Assembly (NCBI RefSeq): GCF_022919075.1
Contig: NZ_CP095078.1
Span: forward strand, 2,480,001 to 2,544,000
From: Nocardioides sp. W7
Lineage (GTDB): Bacteria > Actinomycetota > Actinomycetes > Propionibacteriales > Nocardioidaceae
DNA: 64,000 nucleotides
Reading direction: 5' to 3'
The notes under the pieces: model-generated
Database searches by the model: none
Seen by the model: only the letters and a program-made list of their open reading frames with translations
Told to the model about the DNA's origin: nothing
In this document: in pieces, positions 30,113 to 40,098 of the stretch
How positions within the stretch are numbered: position 1 is the first letter of the stretch
Layout: each line of letters begins with the position of its first letter
Made by a program: the position numbers and the translations under genes

Positions 30113-30788
30113 CGAGCGCGAAGCCGGCGCCGAGCAGCAGCACGAGGACGGGACCGGTGAAGCCGGCCATGTACTGCAGCGGGGACAGCCCGGCGATCGT
30201 GGTCAGGCCGCCGAGCACCGCCGCGACCCACCCGATCCAGCGGGGCGCGGCCGCGTGCCGCAGGGCCGCGACGGCGACGGCGATGCCGGTGACCCCCGCC
30301 CCGACCCACAGCCACGGCACCGTCCCGATCCAGTGCCCGACGACGGCGGCGAACTCCGGGTCGAGCTTCGGGTCGTCCGCCGTCACCCCGAAGACGATCT
30401 CGGTCGAGAAGGCGACCCCCATCAGGGCCGCCACCGAGGTGAGCAGCAGCCCCCCGGCGGCGACGTCCGGCAACAGGCTGCCGGCCGGGGCCTGGCCCTG
30501 GAGCCGGCGGCGCAGCCCGGCTGCGAAGACGAGCAGCAGCAGGCTCGCGACCATCATGGCGACGTGCAGGACCAGGAGGTTCGGTACGAAGTCCTCCAGG
30601 CGCTCGGTGATGAGCTCGGCGTCACCGGCGTACTTCTTGTTGTAGACGGCGTCGATCGAGAGCGAGGCCTGGATGCCGACCACCCCCGCGAGTCCGGCGA
30701 CGGCGCCGACGATCGCCCAGCCGCGACCGGCGGGGCCGCGGTCGGAGTGATGGGAGGGGGGGATGGTCAGGGGCGGTGCGCTGGTCAT
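30084..30788 (-). CDS. Integral membrane protein of unknown function upstream of a two-component system
   Basis: 234 residues with six predicted helices (about 23-43, 72-92, 108-130, 150-172, 180-200, 205-225). An extracytoplasmic stretch after the first helix contains DAVYNKKYAGDAEL. No family recognised. ATG has GAGGA 6 nt upstream. First gene of the operon with the kinase and regulator, so it may be an accessory sensor or the operon's own target. Confidence 0.75.
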   Translation of the reverse strand: MTSAPPLTIPPSHHSDRGPAGRGWAIVGAVAGLAGVVGIQASLSIDAVYNKKYAGDAELITERLEDFVPNLLVLHVAMMVASLLLLVFAAGLRRRLQGQAPAGSLLPDVAAGGLLLTSVAALMGVAFSTEIVFGVTADDPKLDPEFAAVVGHWIGTVPWLWVGAGVTGIAVAVAALRHAAAPRWIGWVAAVLGGLTTIAGLSPLQYMAGFTGPVLVLLLGAGFALGDRSTGRTP

Positions 30789-30939
30789 GGTGGCTCCTCG
30801 GGTCGATGACGTCGGCAGCCTGGGGCGCCCGGTGTCCCGACCGGCAGGGCAGCGTGTCCCCAGTCATCGGGAGGTCGTCGGAGGGCCGGCGGGGAAGGGC
30901 CGTGGAGGCCTGGGGGTGCGCCGTGGCAGGGTCGGGCTC

Positions 30940-31356
30940 ATGGACCAGCGGATCAGCTTCCTGACCCTCGCGGTGCGCGACCTCGACGCCAGCCGGGCCT
31001 TCTACTGCGACGGCCTGGGCTGGGTCGCCGACGTCGACGTCGCGGGGGAGGTGGTGATGATCCAGGCGGGCGAGCGGCTGGTGCTCTCGCTGTGGGCCGA
31101 GGCCGCGTTCGAGGCCGAGGTCGGTCCGATCTCCCGGGGCCCGGGCGTGGCCCCGTTCACCATCGCCCACAATGTCGCCACCCGGGAGGAGGTCGACGCC
31201 GTCCTGGCGACCGCGCGAGCTGCCGGTGCGGAGCCGGTGCACGCCGGCCAGGAGCGCGAGTGGGGCGGCTACACCGGCTACTTCGGCGATCCCGACGGGT
31301 ACCGTTGGGAGATCGCCTGGAACCCCGGTCCCATCGGACGGAAGGTGCTGCCATGA
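30940..31356 (+). CDS. VOC-family (glyoxalase/bleomycin-resistance fold) protein
   Basis: 138 residues: ITLAVRDLDASRAFYCDGLGW opening and GYFGDPDGYRWEIAWNP close are the classic VOC ends (the opening reads FLTLAVRDL in this protein). Two beta-alpha-beta-beta-beta units form a metal-binding cup; substrate unknown. A CAGGGT box 7 nt before the ATG at 30927-30932 is a variant of the leaderless pattern. ATGA overlap with the next gene. Confidence 0.87.
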   Translation: MDQRISFLTLAVRDLDASRAFYCDGLGWVADVDVAGEVVMIQAGERLVLSLWAEAAFEAEVGPISRGPGVAPFTIAHNVATREEVDAVLATARAAGAEPVHAGQEREWGGYTGYFGDPDGYRWEIAWNPGPIGRKVLP

Positions 31357-32036
31357 GTTCCCCCACGGATGCCGACAAGGAGCGCCTGGACGGACACGGC
31401 GTCGAGGCCGAGCTGCTCGCCGACTGGCGGGTGATGTTCGCCGCCCTGCACGCCCGGTTCCGCACCGGTGACTTCGCCACGGGTCTGGCCCTGGTCGACG
31501 CGATCGGGGCGGCCGCCGAGGCGGCGAACCACCATCCCGACGTCGACCTCACCTACTCGCTGGTGACGGTGCGGCTGTCCAGCCACGACGTCGGCGGCAT
31601 CACCCGGCGCGACGTCCGGCTGGCCCGCGAGATCTCCGAGGCGGCCGGGGGACTGGGCGCGACGGCCGACCCCGGCGGGGTCTCCGTCACCGAGCTCGCG
31701 CTCGACACCCACGACCGCGCGGAGATCATGCCGTTCTGGGCGGCGCTGCTCGGCTACCAGACGTCCGAGGGCGACGACCGTGAGCTGGTCGACCCGGACG
31801 GCAGTCGGACCACGCTGTGGTTCCAGGAGTCCGAGCCTCGCTCGTCCGAGGGCGTCGAGCAGCGGTTCCACCTCGACGTGCGAGTCCCGCCCGAGGTCGC
31901 CGAGCAGCGGATCCGCGACGCGGTCGCCGCCGGCGGCACGATGGTGAGCGACGACCGCGCGCCGGCGTACTGGGTGCTCGCGGATGCGCAGGGCAACCGG
32001 GCCTGCATCACGACCTGGCTCGGCCGGGAGGGCTGA
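31353..32036 (+). CDS. Fusion: pterin-4a-carbinolamine-dehydratase-like domain plus VOC domain
   Basis: 227 residues. Residues about 10-105 match the PCD/DCoH fold, with the active-site run NHHPDVDLTYSLVTVRLSSHD. Residues about 110-225 are a VOC domain (VTELALDTHDRAEIMPFWAALLG, ELVDPDGSRTTLWFQ, ending ACITTW). PCD dehydrates 4a-hydroxytetrahydropterin; no aromatic-amino-acid hydroxylase is nearby. This domain fusion recurs in actinobacteria. The first gene of the pair is another VOC protein, overlapped by 4 nt. Confidence 0.82.
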   Translation: MSSPTDADKERLDGHGVEAELLADWRVMFAALHARFRTGDFATGLALVDAIGAAAEAANHHPDVDLTYSLVTVRLSSHDVGGITRRDVRLAREISEAAGGLGATADPGGVSVTELALDTHDRAEIMPFWAALLGYQTSEGDDRELVDPDGSRTTLWFQESEPRSSEGVEQRFHLDVRVPPEVAEQRIRDAVAAGGTMVSDDRAPAYWVLADAQGNRACITTWLGREG

Positions 32037-32110
32037 GCCTTGACCGGCGCTCGGGGCCCATCCGCATCCCAAGACGGTCATCCCGTATCCTGGGACGACT
32101 GCCACACTGG

Positions 32111-32139
32111 GTGACGCGACGAGACCGACCGGCTACCGT
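32111..32139 (+). promoter_or_regulatory. Promoter of the ilvBNC operon
   Basis: GTGACG (32111-32116) as -35, a 17-bp spacer, and TACCGT (32134-32139) as -10. The leader-peptide ATG begins 6 nt later, so the transcript would start at or beside that codon. Confidence 0.7.
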
Positions 32140-32145
32140 GGTCGC

Positions 32146-32187
32146 ATGCGCCAGGACCTTCTTGTACGCACGCGACGCGCCCGCTGA
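32146..32187 (+). CDS. ilv operon leader peptide (13 aa)
   Basis: ATG-led frame of 13 codons reading MRQDLLVRTRRAR, stop TGA 32185-32187. The Leu-Leu-Val run is encoded by CTT CTT GTA, all rare codons in this genome, which makes ribosome speed sensitive to branched-chain aminoacyl-tRNA. The stop lies 20 nt before the terminator hairpin. Actinobacterial ilvB leaders of this kind are known in Streptomyces and Corynebacterium. It is probably leaderless itself (TACCGT 6 nt upstream). Confidence 0.8.
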   Translation: MRQDLLVRTRRAR

Positions 32188-32207
32188 CCTGTTCAGCCAG
32201 CGCGTCA

Positions 32208-32239
32208 CCCCTCGTTGCCCAGCAACCGAGGGGTTTTTT
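32208..32239 (+). terminator. ilv attenuator terminator
   Basis: CCCCTCG-TTG (32208-32217) pairs with CAA-C-CGAGGGG (32223-32233) with one bulge, followed by six T (32234-32239), a true intrinsic terminator and rare in this GC-rich window. A 7-bp hairpin (32174-32180 with 32200-32206) overlaps the end of the leader peptide and could act as the pause structure. Located between leader peptide and ilvB. Confidence 0.85.
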
Positions 32240-32284
32240 GTTGCCACAGCACCGCATCGGGACCACGGGTAAGGAATGCAAGGA

Positions 32285-34036
32285 ATGAGCGAGATCACGG
32301 GCGCACAGAGCCTGATCAAGTCGCTGGAGGCGGCGGGGGCCGAGCACATCTTCGGCATCCCGGGAGGCGCGATCCTCCCGGCGTACGACCCCCTGATGGA
32401 CTCCACGATCCGCCACATCCTCGTCCGGCACGAGCAGGGCGCGGGCCACGCGGCCCAGGGGTACGCCGCCGCGACCGGCAAGGTCGGGGTCTGCATGGCC
32501 ACCTCCGGGCCCGGCGCGACCAACCTCGTCACGCCGCTGGCCGACGCCCACATGGACTCGGTGCCGATGGTGGCGGTGACCGGACAGGTCGGCGCCGCCC
32601 TGATCGGCACCGACGCCTTCCAGGAGGCGGACATCCGCGGCATCACGATGCCGATCACCAAGCACAACTTCCTGGTCACCGACCCGGCCGAGATCCCGCA
32701 GAAGATCGCGGAGGCGTTCCACATCGCCTCCACCGGGCGCCCCGGGCCGGTCCTGGTCGACGTCGCGAAGTCGGCCCTACAGGCGATGACCTCGTTCGAC
32801 TGGCCGCGCGAGCTGCACCTGCCCGGCTACCGACCGGTGACCCGGCCCCACGCCAAGCAGATCCGCGAGGCGGCCCGGCTGATCCTGGAGTCGCGGCGCC
32901 CGGTCCTCTACGTCGGCGGCGGCACCATCCGCGCCCGCGCCCACCGGGAGCTGCGGGTCCTCGCCGAGCTCACCGGCATGCCGGTCGTGACCACCCTGAT
33001 GGCGCGCGGCGCGTTCCCCGACAGTCACCCGCAGCACCTCGGCATGCCGGGCATGCACGGCACCGTCGCCGCGGTCGCCGGCCTGCAGAAGAGCGACCTG
33101 ATCATCAGCCTGGGCGCTCGCTTCGACGACCGGGTGACCGGCAACCTCGACTCCTTCGCCCCCGGCGCGAAGGTCATCCACGCCGACATCGACCCGGCCG
33201 AGATCGGCAAGAACCGCTACACCGACGTCCCGATCGTCGGTGACTGCCGCGAGGTGATCAGCGACCTGATCGTCGCGCTCAAGGCCGAGGCGGACGCCGG
33301 CACCACCGGTGACTACGAGGCCTGGGTCGAGTTCCTGAGCGGGGTCAAGAAGAAGTACGCCCTCGGCTACGAGACGCCGGCCGACGGCTCGCTCGCGCCG
33401 CAGTACGTCATCGAGCGGCTCGGCAAGATCGCCGGACCGGACTCGATCTACACCTCCGGCGTCGGCCAGCACCAGATGTGGGCCGCGCAGTTCATCGGCT
33501 ACGAGAAGCCGAATACCTGGCTCAACTCCGGCGGGCTCGGCACCATGGGCTACTCCGTCCCGGCGGCGATGGGCGCGAAGGTCGGGATGCCCGACACCAC
33601 CGTCTGGGCGATCGACGGCGACGGCTGCTTCCAGATGACCAACCAGGAGCTCGCGACCTGCGCGATCGAGAACATCCCGATCAAGGTCGCGATCATCAAC
33701 AACGAGTCGCTCGGCATGGTCCGGCAGTGGCAGACGCTCTTCTACAACGAGCGCTACTCCAACACCAACCTGCAGCGGCACGGCGGCCCGGTCCGGATCC
33801 CCGACTTCGTCAAGCTCGCCGACGCCTACGGCTGCGTGGGCCTGTCCTGCGACAGCCCCGCCGACGTGGACGCCACGATCGAGAAGGCCATGGAGATCAA
33901 CGACGTCCCGGTGGTCGTCGACTTCCGCGTGCACCGCGACGCCATGGTGTGGCCGATGGTCGCCGCCGGCACCAGCAACGACGAGATCAAGTACGCGCGA
34001 GACCTCGCGCCCGACTTCGACGAGGACGACCTCTGA
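32285..34036 (+). CDS. ilvB: Acetolactate synthase, large subunit
   Basis: 583 residues. ThDP/FAD enzyme that condenses pyruvate with pyruvate or 2-oxobutyrate, first step of branched-chain amino-acid synthesis. The cofactor-activating Glu50 lies in [17 protein letters not shown] region [10 protein letters not shown]; ThDP-Mg motif [14 protein letters not shown] running to AIINN. Two ATGs compete; 32285 is preferred because AAGGAA lies 8 nt upstream, whereas the ATG at 32276 is directly against it. ATG of ilvN overlaps the stop. Confidence 0.97.
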   Translation: MSEITGAQSLIKSLEAAGAEHIFGIPGGAILPAYDPLMDSTIRHILVRHEQGAGHAAQGYAAATGKVGVCMATSGPGATNLVTPLADAHMDSVPMVAVTGQVGAALIGTDAFQEADIRGITMPITKHNFLVTDPAEIPQKIAEAFHIASTGRPGPVLVDVAKSALQAMTSFDWPRELHLPGYRPVTRPHAKQIREAARLILESRRPVLYVGGGTIRARAHRELRVLAELTGMPVVTTLMARGAFPDSHPQHLGMPGMHGTVAAVAGLQKSDLIISLGARFDDRVTGNLDSFAPGAKVIHADIDPAEIGKNRYTDVPIVGDCREVISDLIVALKAEADAGTTGDYEAWVEFLSGVKKKYALGYETPADGSLAPQYVIERLGKIAGPDSIYTSGVGQHQMWAAQFIGYEKPNTWLNSGGLGTMGYSVPAAMGAKVGMPDTTVWAIDGDGCFQMTNQELATCAIENIPIKVAIINNESLGMVRQWQTLFYNERYSNTNLQRHGGPVRIPDFVKLADAYGCVGLSCDSPADVDATIEKAMEINDVPVVVDFRVHRDAMVWPMVAAGTSNDEIKYARDLAPDFDEDDL

Positions 34037-34581
34037 TGACTAGGCACACCCTGTCGGTCCTCGTGGAGGACAAGCCCGGTGTCCTGGCCCGGATCGCCGG
34101 GCTGTTCAGCCGCCGCGGCTTCAACATCGACTCGCTGGCGGTCGGCCCGACCGAGCACCCCGAGATCTCGCGGATGACCATCGTGGTCAATGTCGAGGGC
34201 TCGCCGCTCGAGCAGGTCACCAAGCAGCTCAACAAGCTGGTCGAGGTGATCAAGATCGTCGAGCTCGACCCGACCGCCTCGGTCAACCGCGAGCTGCTGA
34301 TGGTCAAGGTCGCGGCCACCGCCGAGACCCGTGGCCAGGTGCTCGACACCGTCCAGCTGTTCCGTGCGAAGGTGGTCGACGTCGCCACCGACGCGGTCAC
34401 CATCCAGATCACCGGCAACGCTGCCAAGCTCGCCGACTTCCTGCGCGTGCTCGAGCCCTTCGGGATCCGCGAGCTCGTGCAGTCCGGCATGGTGGCGATC
34501 GGTCGCGGCTCCCGATCCGTCTCCGAGCGCTCCCTGCGCCCGGTCGCCATTCCCGCTCCACCCGCCGCCACCGCTGGTTGA
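34036..34581 (+). CDS. ilvN: Acetolactate synthase, small regulatory subunit
   Basis: 181 residues. N-terminal ACT domain (1-75) with LSVLVEDKPGVLARIAGLFSRRGFNIDSL, the valine-binding site that confers feedback inhibition on IlvB, and a C-terminal domain (about 85-160). The last 20 residues are a Pro/Ala-rich tail. Start codon shares one base with the ilvB stop. Confidence 0.96.
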   Translation: MTRHTLSVLVEDKPGVLARIAGLFSRRGFNIDSLAVGPTEHPEISRMTIVVNVEGSPLEQVTKQLNKLVEVIKIVELDPTASVNRELLMVKVAATAETRGQVLDTVQLFRAKVVDVATDAVTIQITGNAAKLADFLRVLEPFGIRELVQSGMVAIGRGSRSVSERSLRPVAIPAPPAATAG

Positions 34582-34621
34582 GGCGCGAGGCGCCCCGGCG
34601 CCGAGCCCCGAGACCCGGTGA

Positions 34622-35695
<1,074 letters not shown>

Positions 35696-35713
35696 TCCAC
35701 CCCGCTTCATGCC

Positions 35714-35761
35714 GAGCCGGCGCGAGTCGAGTTGCCCACCGCAGCTCACCCGCGCCGGTTC
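35714..35761 (+). terminator. Terminator after ilvC
   Basis: Outer arms GAGCCGGCGCG (35714-35724) and CGCGCCGGTTC (35751-35761) pair with one G-U; inner GAGTTG/CAGCTC extends the stem. A short T run (35767-35770) follows. Confidence 0.65.
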
Positions 35762-35996
35762 GTGCATTTTCCGCGCGAACCAATCGCGCCTGGCCGGCAT
35801 CGGACTGGAGAGCAGGTAGAACAGAAGACCGGTCCCGGCCGGAACCGAGGCAGCGCTGAGGTGCGCCGCTCCTGCTGAGGCACCAGGAACTTCCACCGCC
35901 GACGAGGCGTGCGGCTTGAGCGGTGGGGAAGAGTAAAGGGCGGCGGTCCGGGCATCCGGACCTCCGCGCATCGAAATCGATCAGCTCGGAGGACAG
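35762..35996 (+). other. 5' leader of the calcium-repeat gene, no gene seen
   Basis: 235 nt without a coding frame of the local style. It contains two hairpins: CCACCGC/GCGGTGG around 35896-35928 and a perfect 7-bp GGTCCGG/CCGGACC at 35945-35951/35956-35962. The ribosome site GGAGGA is just before the ATG. No known riboswitch core was recognised. Confidence 0.4.
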
Positions 35997-37223
35997 ATGA
36001 GAACGCAGCGACACAGAGGCACGATCATGGCCGCGGCGGCGACGTCGGGACTGACGCTCGCGGGCGTCGCGCTCGCCGTGGCGAGCCCGGCGCAGGCGGT
36101 CGGCGAGCAGTGCCAGGGGCAGGCGGCAACGATCGTCGCCACCGCGAACAACCAGGTACTGACGGGCACCGAGAACGTCGACGTCATCCACACCGGCGGC
36201 TTCACCGGCGTGAAGGTCGACGGCAAGGAGGGCAACGACCTCATCTGCGCCGTCTCCGGCACCAAGGCCGACCTCGACGGGGGTGCGGGCGATGACACCC
36301 TGGAGGACGTGGCCGGCACGGCCAAGGGTCGCGCGACCATCGTCTTCGCCGGTCCCGGCAAGGACACGTTCGTCGGTCTCGCCGGCACCGTGCTCACCTT
36401 CGAGCGGTCGACCGCCGCGGTGACGGTCGACCTCACCGCCGGCACCGTGGTCGACGGCGGTGACAACGAGACGGTCACCGGCATCCGGGTGGTCCGCGGA
36501 AGCGCCTTCGCCGACACCTTCACCGGGAGCGCCGACGCCGACACCTACGTCTCGAGCGTCGGGCCGAAGTTCGACACCGACGGCGACACGATCGCGACGG
36601 GCGCCGGGAGCGACACGGTCCGTGCCTACCGCGGCACCGTGGACGCCGGAGCGGGCAAGGACGACGTCACGGCGTACGCCGCGGTCGTCGAGGGCGGCAC
36701 GGGCCGCGACACGATCGACCTCCGCTACGGCGGCACGGCGAACGGTGGCTCGGGCAACGACACCCTGAAGGCCGCGAGCTCCGTCAAGGAGGGTCCGGTC
36801 GCGGCGATCGCGACCGTCCTCAACGGTGGCACCGGGAACGACATCCTCTCGCCGGTGTTCGCCAGCGGCGCGGGCAGCCAGTACGTCAGCGGCACCGTCG
36901 ACGGTGGCGAGGGGAACGACATCCTGAGCCTCGTGGGGCGCCGCCAGACCATCGTGGACCTGCAGTCCGGCGAGTCCGGCCGGGTCCGGGTCTCCGGCGG
37001 TCGGTCCGACCTCGCGTCGATCGAGTACGTCCGCGGCAGCGGCGTTCGCGACATCATCCGGGGCGACGACGGCCCGAACCGGTTCTCCGGCAACGGCGGG
37101 GACGACGCGATCAACGGCCGCGACGGCGACGACCGGCTCGACGGCGGTCCGGGGCGCGACGTGGTCAAGGGTGGCGGCGGCAACGACACCTGCAAGGCCG
37201 CGGAGGTCCGCGTCTCCTGCTGA
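35997..37223 (+). CDS. Secreted RTX-like (hemolysin-type) calcium-binding repeat protein
   Basis: 408 residues. Signal peptide about 1-38 (ends SPAQA). The mature chain is a run of glycine/aspartate nonapeptide-like repeats such as GGAGDDTLE, GGSGNDTLK, GGTGNDILS, GGEGNDILS, GDDGPNRFSGNGGDDAINGRDGDDRLDGGPGRD, which fold as a calcium-loaded beta-roll. Cys pairs at both ends (EQCQG; DTCKAAEVRVSC) may clip the domain. No catalytic domain and no type I secretion signal; export is by Sec or Tat. Surface or matrix role likely, function unknown. SD GGAGGA. A hairpin terminator follows. Confidence 0.88.
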   Translation: MRTQRHRGTIMAAAATSGLTLAGVALAVASPAQAVGEQCQGQAATIVATANNQVLTGTENVDVIHTGGFTGVKVDGKEGNDLICAVSGTKADLDGGAGDDTLEDVAGTAKGRATIVFAGPGKDTFVGLAGTVLTFERSTAAVTVDLTAGTVVDGGDNETVTGIRVVRGSAFADTFTGSADADTYVSSVGPKFDTDGDTIATGAGSDTVRAYRGTVDAGAGKDDVTAYAAVVEGGTGRDTIDLRYGGTANGGSGNDTLKAASSVKEGPVAAIATVLNGGTGNDILSPVFASGAGSQYVSGTVDGGEGNDILSLVGRRQTIVDLQSGESGRVRVSGGRSDLASIEYVRGSGVRDIIRGDDGPNRFSGNGGDDAINGRDGDDRLDGGPGRDVVKGGGGNDTCKAAEVRVSC

Positions 37224-37251
37224 TCCGCACCACCTGCACGAAGAGATTCGT

Positions 37252-37279
37252 CGAGCCGGCGCGAGTTTGCGCCGGCTCG
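37252..37279. terminator. Bidirectional terminator
   Basis: Perfect 11-bp stem CGAGCCGGCGC (37252-37262) / GCGCCGGCTCG (37269-37279) with 6-nt loop, between the convergent calcium-repeat gene and HMG-CoA-lyase gene. Same arm sequence family as the ilvC terminator. Confidence 0.8.
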
Positions 37280-37282
37280 GCG

Positions 37283-38206
37283 CTATTTCGCGACGGGTCG
37301 TGGGAAGAGGCCGGCCCGGCCGAGCTGGGCGGGCGCCTGGGGGAGACCGAGCACGCCGCTGATCCAGGTGCCGGTGGCGGCGAGGGACTCGGCGTCCAGT
37401 CGCCCGCCGTCCGGTGCGGTCGCGTAGCCGGAGCGGTGCAGCAGGTAGAGCAGGTCCTCGGTGCCGATGTTGCCGGTGGCGCCGGGGGCGAACGGGCAGC
37501 CGCCGATGCCGCCGGCCGAGGCGTCCAGGACGCTCACGCCGGACTCCACGGCGGCCAGCGCGTTGGCGTAGCCGGTGTTGCGGGTGTTGTGGAAGTGCGC
37601 GCGCAGGGGGATCTGCGCGTCGAGGGCGCGCAGGCCGGAGACGATCGAGCGCACCTGGGCGGGGACACCGACACCGATGGTGTCGGCGATCGCGAGCTCG
37701 TCGGGCCCCCCGTCGAGCACCCCGCGGGCGACCTCCAGGACCCGCTCGGTCGAGACCTCGCCGTCGAAGGGGCAGCCGAACGCCGCAGCGAGGATCACGG
37801 TCGTGGCCAGGCCGGCGGAGCGGGCGTCGTCGGCCATGGCCTGCCAGGCGGCCACCTGGGCCGCGGTGTCGACGCCCTGGTTGCGCAGGGCCAGGCCGTC
37901 GGAGACGACCACGACGGCGGTGATCTCGTCGCAGCCGGCAGCGATCGCGCGGTCCAGGCCGCGCCGGTTGAGGACCAGCCCGATCGAGGTCAGCCGCGGG
38001 TCGTCGCGCACCTCGGCCAGCACGGCTTCGGCATCGGCCATCTGCGGGACCCGTTCGGGGTGCGCGAAGGCGGTGACCTCGACCCGTCGTACCCCGGCGT
38101 CGAGGCAGCGGCGCACGAGGGTGGCCTTGTCCTCGGTCGACACCAGGCGCGACTCGTTCTGCAACCCGTCGCGCGGGGACACCTCGACGATCTGGACCTG
38201 ATTCAC
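37283..38206 (-). CDS. Hydroxymethylglutaryl-CoA lyase family protein
   Basis: 307 residues. VEVSPRDGLQNE with the catalytic Arg-Asp, metal ligands in RAHFHNTRNTGYAN, and the cysteine loop GGCPFAPGATGN followed by GTEDLLYLL: all catalytic parts of HMG-CoA lyase are intact. The family also includes enzymes that cleave citramalyl- or other 3-hydroxy-3-methyl acyl-CoAs, which may fit better beside the CoA-transferase. Leaderless GTG start: TACGCT (minus strand of 38213-38218) 6 nt upstream. Shares a divergent promoter region with the CoA-transferase. Confidence 0.93.
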   Translation of the reverse strand: MNQVQIVEVSPRDGLQNESRLVSTEDKATLVRRCLDAGVRRVEVTAFAHPERVPQMADAEAVLAEVRDDPRLTSIGLVLNRRGLDRAIAAGCDEITAVVVVSDGLALRNQGVDTAAQVAAWQAMADDARSAGLATTVILAAAFGCPFDGEVSTERVLEVARGVLDGGPDELAIADTIGVGVPAQVRSIVSGLRALDAQIPLRAHFHNTRNTGYANALAAVESGVSVLDASAGGIGGCPFAPGATGNIGTEDLLYLLHRSGYATAPDGGRLDAESLAATGTWISGVLGLPQAPAQLGRAGLFPRPVAK

Positions 38207-38212
38207 GAGCAA

Positions 38213-38232
38213 AGCGTATCGGATATACGATC
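38213..38232. promoter_or_regulatory. Divergent promoters with a shared AT-rich operator-like site
   Basis: Two leaderless -10 boxes face apart: minus-strand TACGCT (38213-38218) for the lyase and plus-strand TACGAT (38226-38231) for the CoA-transferase. The motif GATATACGATC (38222-38232), an inverted member of the island-wide 11-bp motif, covers the plus-strand -10, so one bound regulator could control both genes. Confidence 0.6.
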
Positions 38233-38237
38233 GTGGT

Positions 38238-39446
38238 ATGACGACTGTTCCGAGCGGCCCGCTGGCCGGGGTCCGCGTGATCGAGGCCGGGCAGCTGCTC
38301 GCCGGTCCCTTCGCCGGCCAGCTGATGGGCGACATGGGTGCCGATGTGATCAAGGTGGAGCCCCCGGGCGTCGGTGACCCGATGCGTCAGTGGGGTCGCG
38401 AGAAGGCCGAGGGCAGCTCGCTGTGGTGGCCGGTCGTCGGCCGCAACAAGCGCTCGGTGACCCTCAACCTGCGCGAGGCCGCCGGCCAGGAGCTGCTGGT
38501 CGAGCTGATCCGCGAGGCCGACATCTTCGTCGAGAACTTCCGCCCCGGCACGCTGGAGAAGTGGAACCTCGGCTACGACCGGCTGCGCGAGATCAACCCG
38601 CGCCTGGTCCTGGTCCGGGTCAGCGGCTACGGCCAGACCGGCCCGTACTCCTCGCGCGCCGGCTACGGCTCGATCGGCGAGGCGATGGGCGGCCTGCGCT
38701 ACATCACCGGCGAGCCCGACCGGCAGCCCTCGCGCACCGGCATCTCCATCGGGGACGCGCTGGCCGCGATGCACGCGACCATCGGCGCGCTGGCCGCGCT
38801 GCGGCACCGCGACATCACGGGAGACGGCCAGATCGTCGACAGCGCGATCTACGAGGCCGTGCTCGCGATGATGGAGAGCACCGTCACCGAGTGGGACGTG
38901 CAGGGCTACCAGCGCGAGCGCACCGGCGCCGTACTGCCGAACGTCGCGCCGAGCAACGTCTACCCGACCGCCGACGGCCAGCTGATCCTGATCGCGGCCA
39001 ACCAGGACTCGGTCTTCAGCCGGCTCGCCGCCCTGATGGACGAGCCCGAGCTCGCTGCCGCGGGCAGCCGCTACTTCGACCACTCCGGTCGTGGCACGCA
39101 CCAGCAGGAGCTCGACGACCACATCTCGGTGTGGACCGGCAAGCACGACGCCGACGCGCTGCTCGCCCTGCTCCACGAGGGCGGCGTACCGGCCGGTCGG
39201 ATCTTCACGGCCGCGGACATGCTCGCCGACCCACACTTCATCGCCCGCGACGCGATCGTGCGCGTGCCGGACCCGAAGTTCGGCGAGCTCGCGATGCAGA
39301 ACGTCGTCCCGAAGCTGTCGGCCACCCCGGGCTCGGTCCGCTGGACCGGACCGGAGCTCGGCCAGCACAACGACGAGGTGTACGGCGACCTGCTCGGCCT
39401 GGACGCCGACCGGCTGGCCGCGCTGGCCGCGGACGGCGTGATCTGA
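38238..39446 (+). CDS. Class III (CaiB/BaiF) CoA-transferase
   Basis: 402 residues. Family III CoA-transferase that moves CoA between carboxylic acids through an aspartyl-CoA intermediate; the catalytic Asp173 is in ISIGDALAAMHA. N-terminal VIEAGQLLAGPFAG and DVIKVEPP, RNKRSVTLNL and VSGYGQTGPY are family signatures. With the lyase across the promoter and the acid-producing enzymes downstream it likely activates a dicarboxylate such as a succinate or malate derivative; the donor and acceptor are not deducible. Leaderless ATG. Confidence 0.92.
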   Translation: MTTVPSGPLAGVRVIEAGQLLAGPFAGQLMGDMGADVIKVEPPGVGDPMRQWGREKAEGSSLWWPVVGRNKRSVTLNLREAAGQELLVELIREADIFVENFRPGTLEKWNLGYDRLREINPRLVLVRVSGYGQTGPYSSRAGYGSIGEAMGGLRYITGEPDRQPSRTGISIGDALAAMHATIGALAALRHRDITGDGQIVDSAIYEAVLAMMESTVTEWDVQGYQRERTGAVLPNVAPSNVYPTADGQLILIAANQDSVFSRLAALMDEPELAAAGSRYFDHSGRGTHQQELDDHISVWTGKHDADALLALLHEGGVPAGRIFTAADMLADPHFIARDAIVRVPDPKFGELAMQNVVPKLSATPGSVRWTGPELGQHNDEVYGDLLGLDADRLAALAADGVI

Positions 39447-39448
39447 GC

Positions 39449-40087
39449 ATGGACCGCGCGGATGACTACGAGAGCGTCGGCTTCCGGGGCCGGATCGGGT
39501 TCGGCGAGCGGCCGGCGGTCGTCGTCGTCGACGTGGTTCGGGCCTACCTCGCGGGCGGCCCGCTGACCGACACGGAGGGCCGCTTCGAGGCCGCGCGCGC
39601 CAGCGCCGACCGGGTCGTGGAGGCGGCGCGGGCTGCCGGACACCCGGTCGTCTTCACCACGGTCAAGCTCGCGCCCGGCGGTGCCGACGCGGGCTGGTTC
39701 GCCGTCAAGGTCCCCGGGCTGAGCGTCTTCGAGGAGGGCTCGCCGTACGCCGCCTTCCCGGACTCGCCGGCGCCGCGGAAGGGCGAGGTCGTCGTGAGCA
39801 AGCAGTACGCCTCGTCCTTCTTCGGCACCAGCCTCGCCGCGACCCTCAACGCCCAGCGGGTGGACACCGTGATCGTGCTGGGCTTCTCCACCAGCGGCTG
39901 CGTGCGGGCCACGGCCCTCGACGCGCTGCAGAACGGCTTCCGGCCGATCGTGGTCGCCGACGCGTGCGGGGACCGGGACTCAGCGACCCAGGACCAGAAC
40001 CTGTTCGACCTGGACTCGAAGTACGCCGACGTGCTCTCGGAGGACGACGTCGTCGCCCATCTCACCACCCACCCCTCGTCTCGCTAG
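39449..40087 (+). CDS. Isochorismatase-family amidohydrolase (maleamate/N-carbamoylsarcosine amidase type)
   Basis: 212 residues. Catalytic triad Asp28 (VVVDVV), Lys118 (SKQYASSF) and Cys151 (STSGCVRAT). The sub-type with FSTSGCVRATALDALQNGF and ACGDRD is that of N-carbamoylsarcosine amidase and maleamate amidohydrolase (NicF), which releases ammonia from maleamate. A maleamate-like substrate would fit the maleate-isomerase-like enzyme at 58.9 kb. 2 nt after the CoA-transferase and 11 nt before the cupin gene: one operon. Confidence 0.88.
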   Translation: MDRADDYESVGFRGRIGFGERPAVVVVDVVRAYLAGGPLTDTEGRFEAARASADRVVEAARAAGHPVVFTTVKLAPGGADAGWFAVKVPGLSVFEEGSPYAAFPDSPAPRKGEVVVSKQYASSFFGTSLAATLNAQRVDTVIVLGFSTSGCVRATALDALQNGFRPIVVADACGDRDSATQDQNLFDLDSKYADVLSEDDVVAHLTTHPSSR

Positions 40088-40098
40088 GAGCAGCCCGC

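Noticed and set aside
32037..32110. Hairpin-like sequence after the PCD-VOC gene as a T-box or riboswitch for ilv
   Set aside because: It lies upstream of the ilv promoter and lacks any T-box core; at most a weak terminator of the preceding gene.
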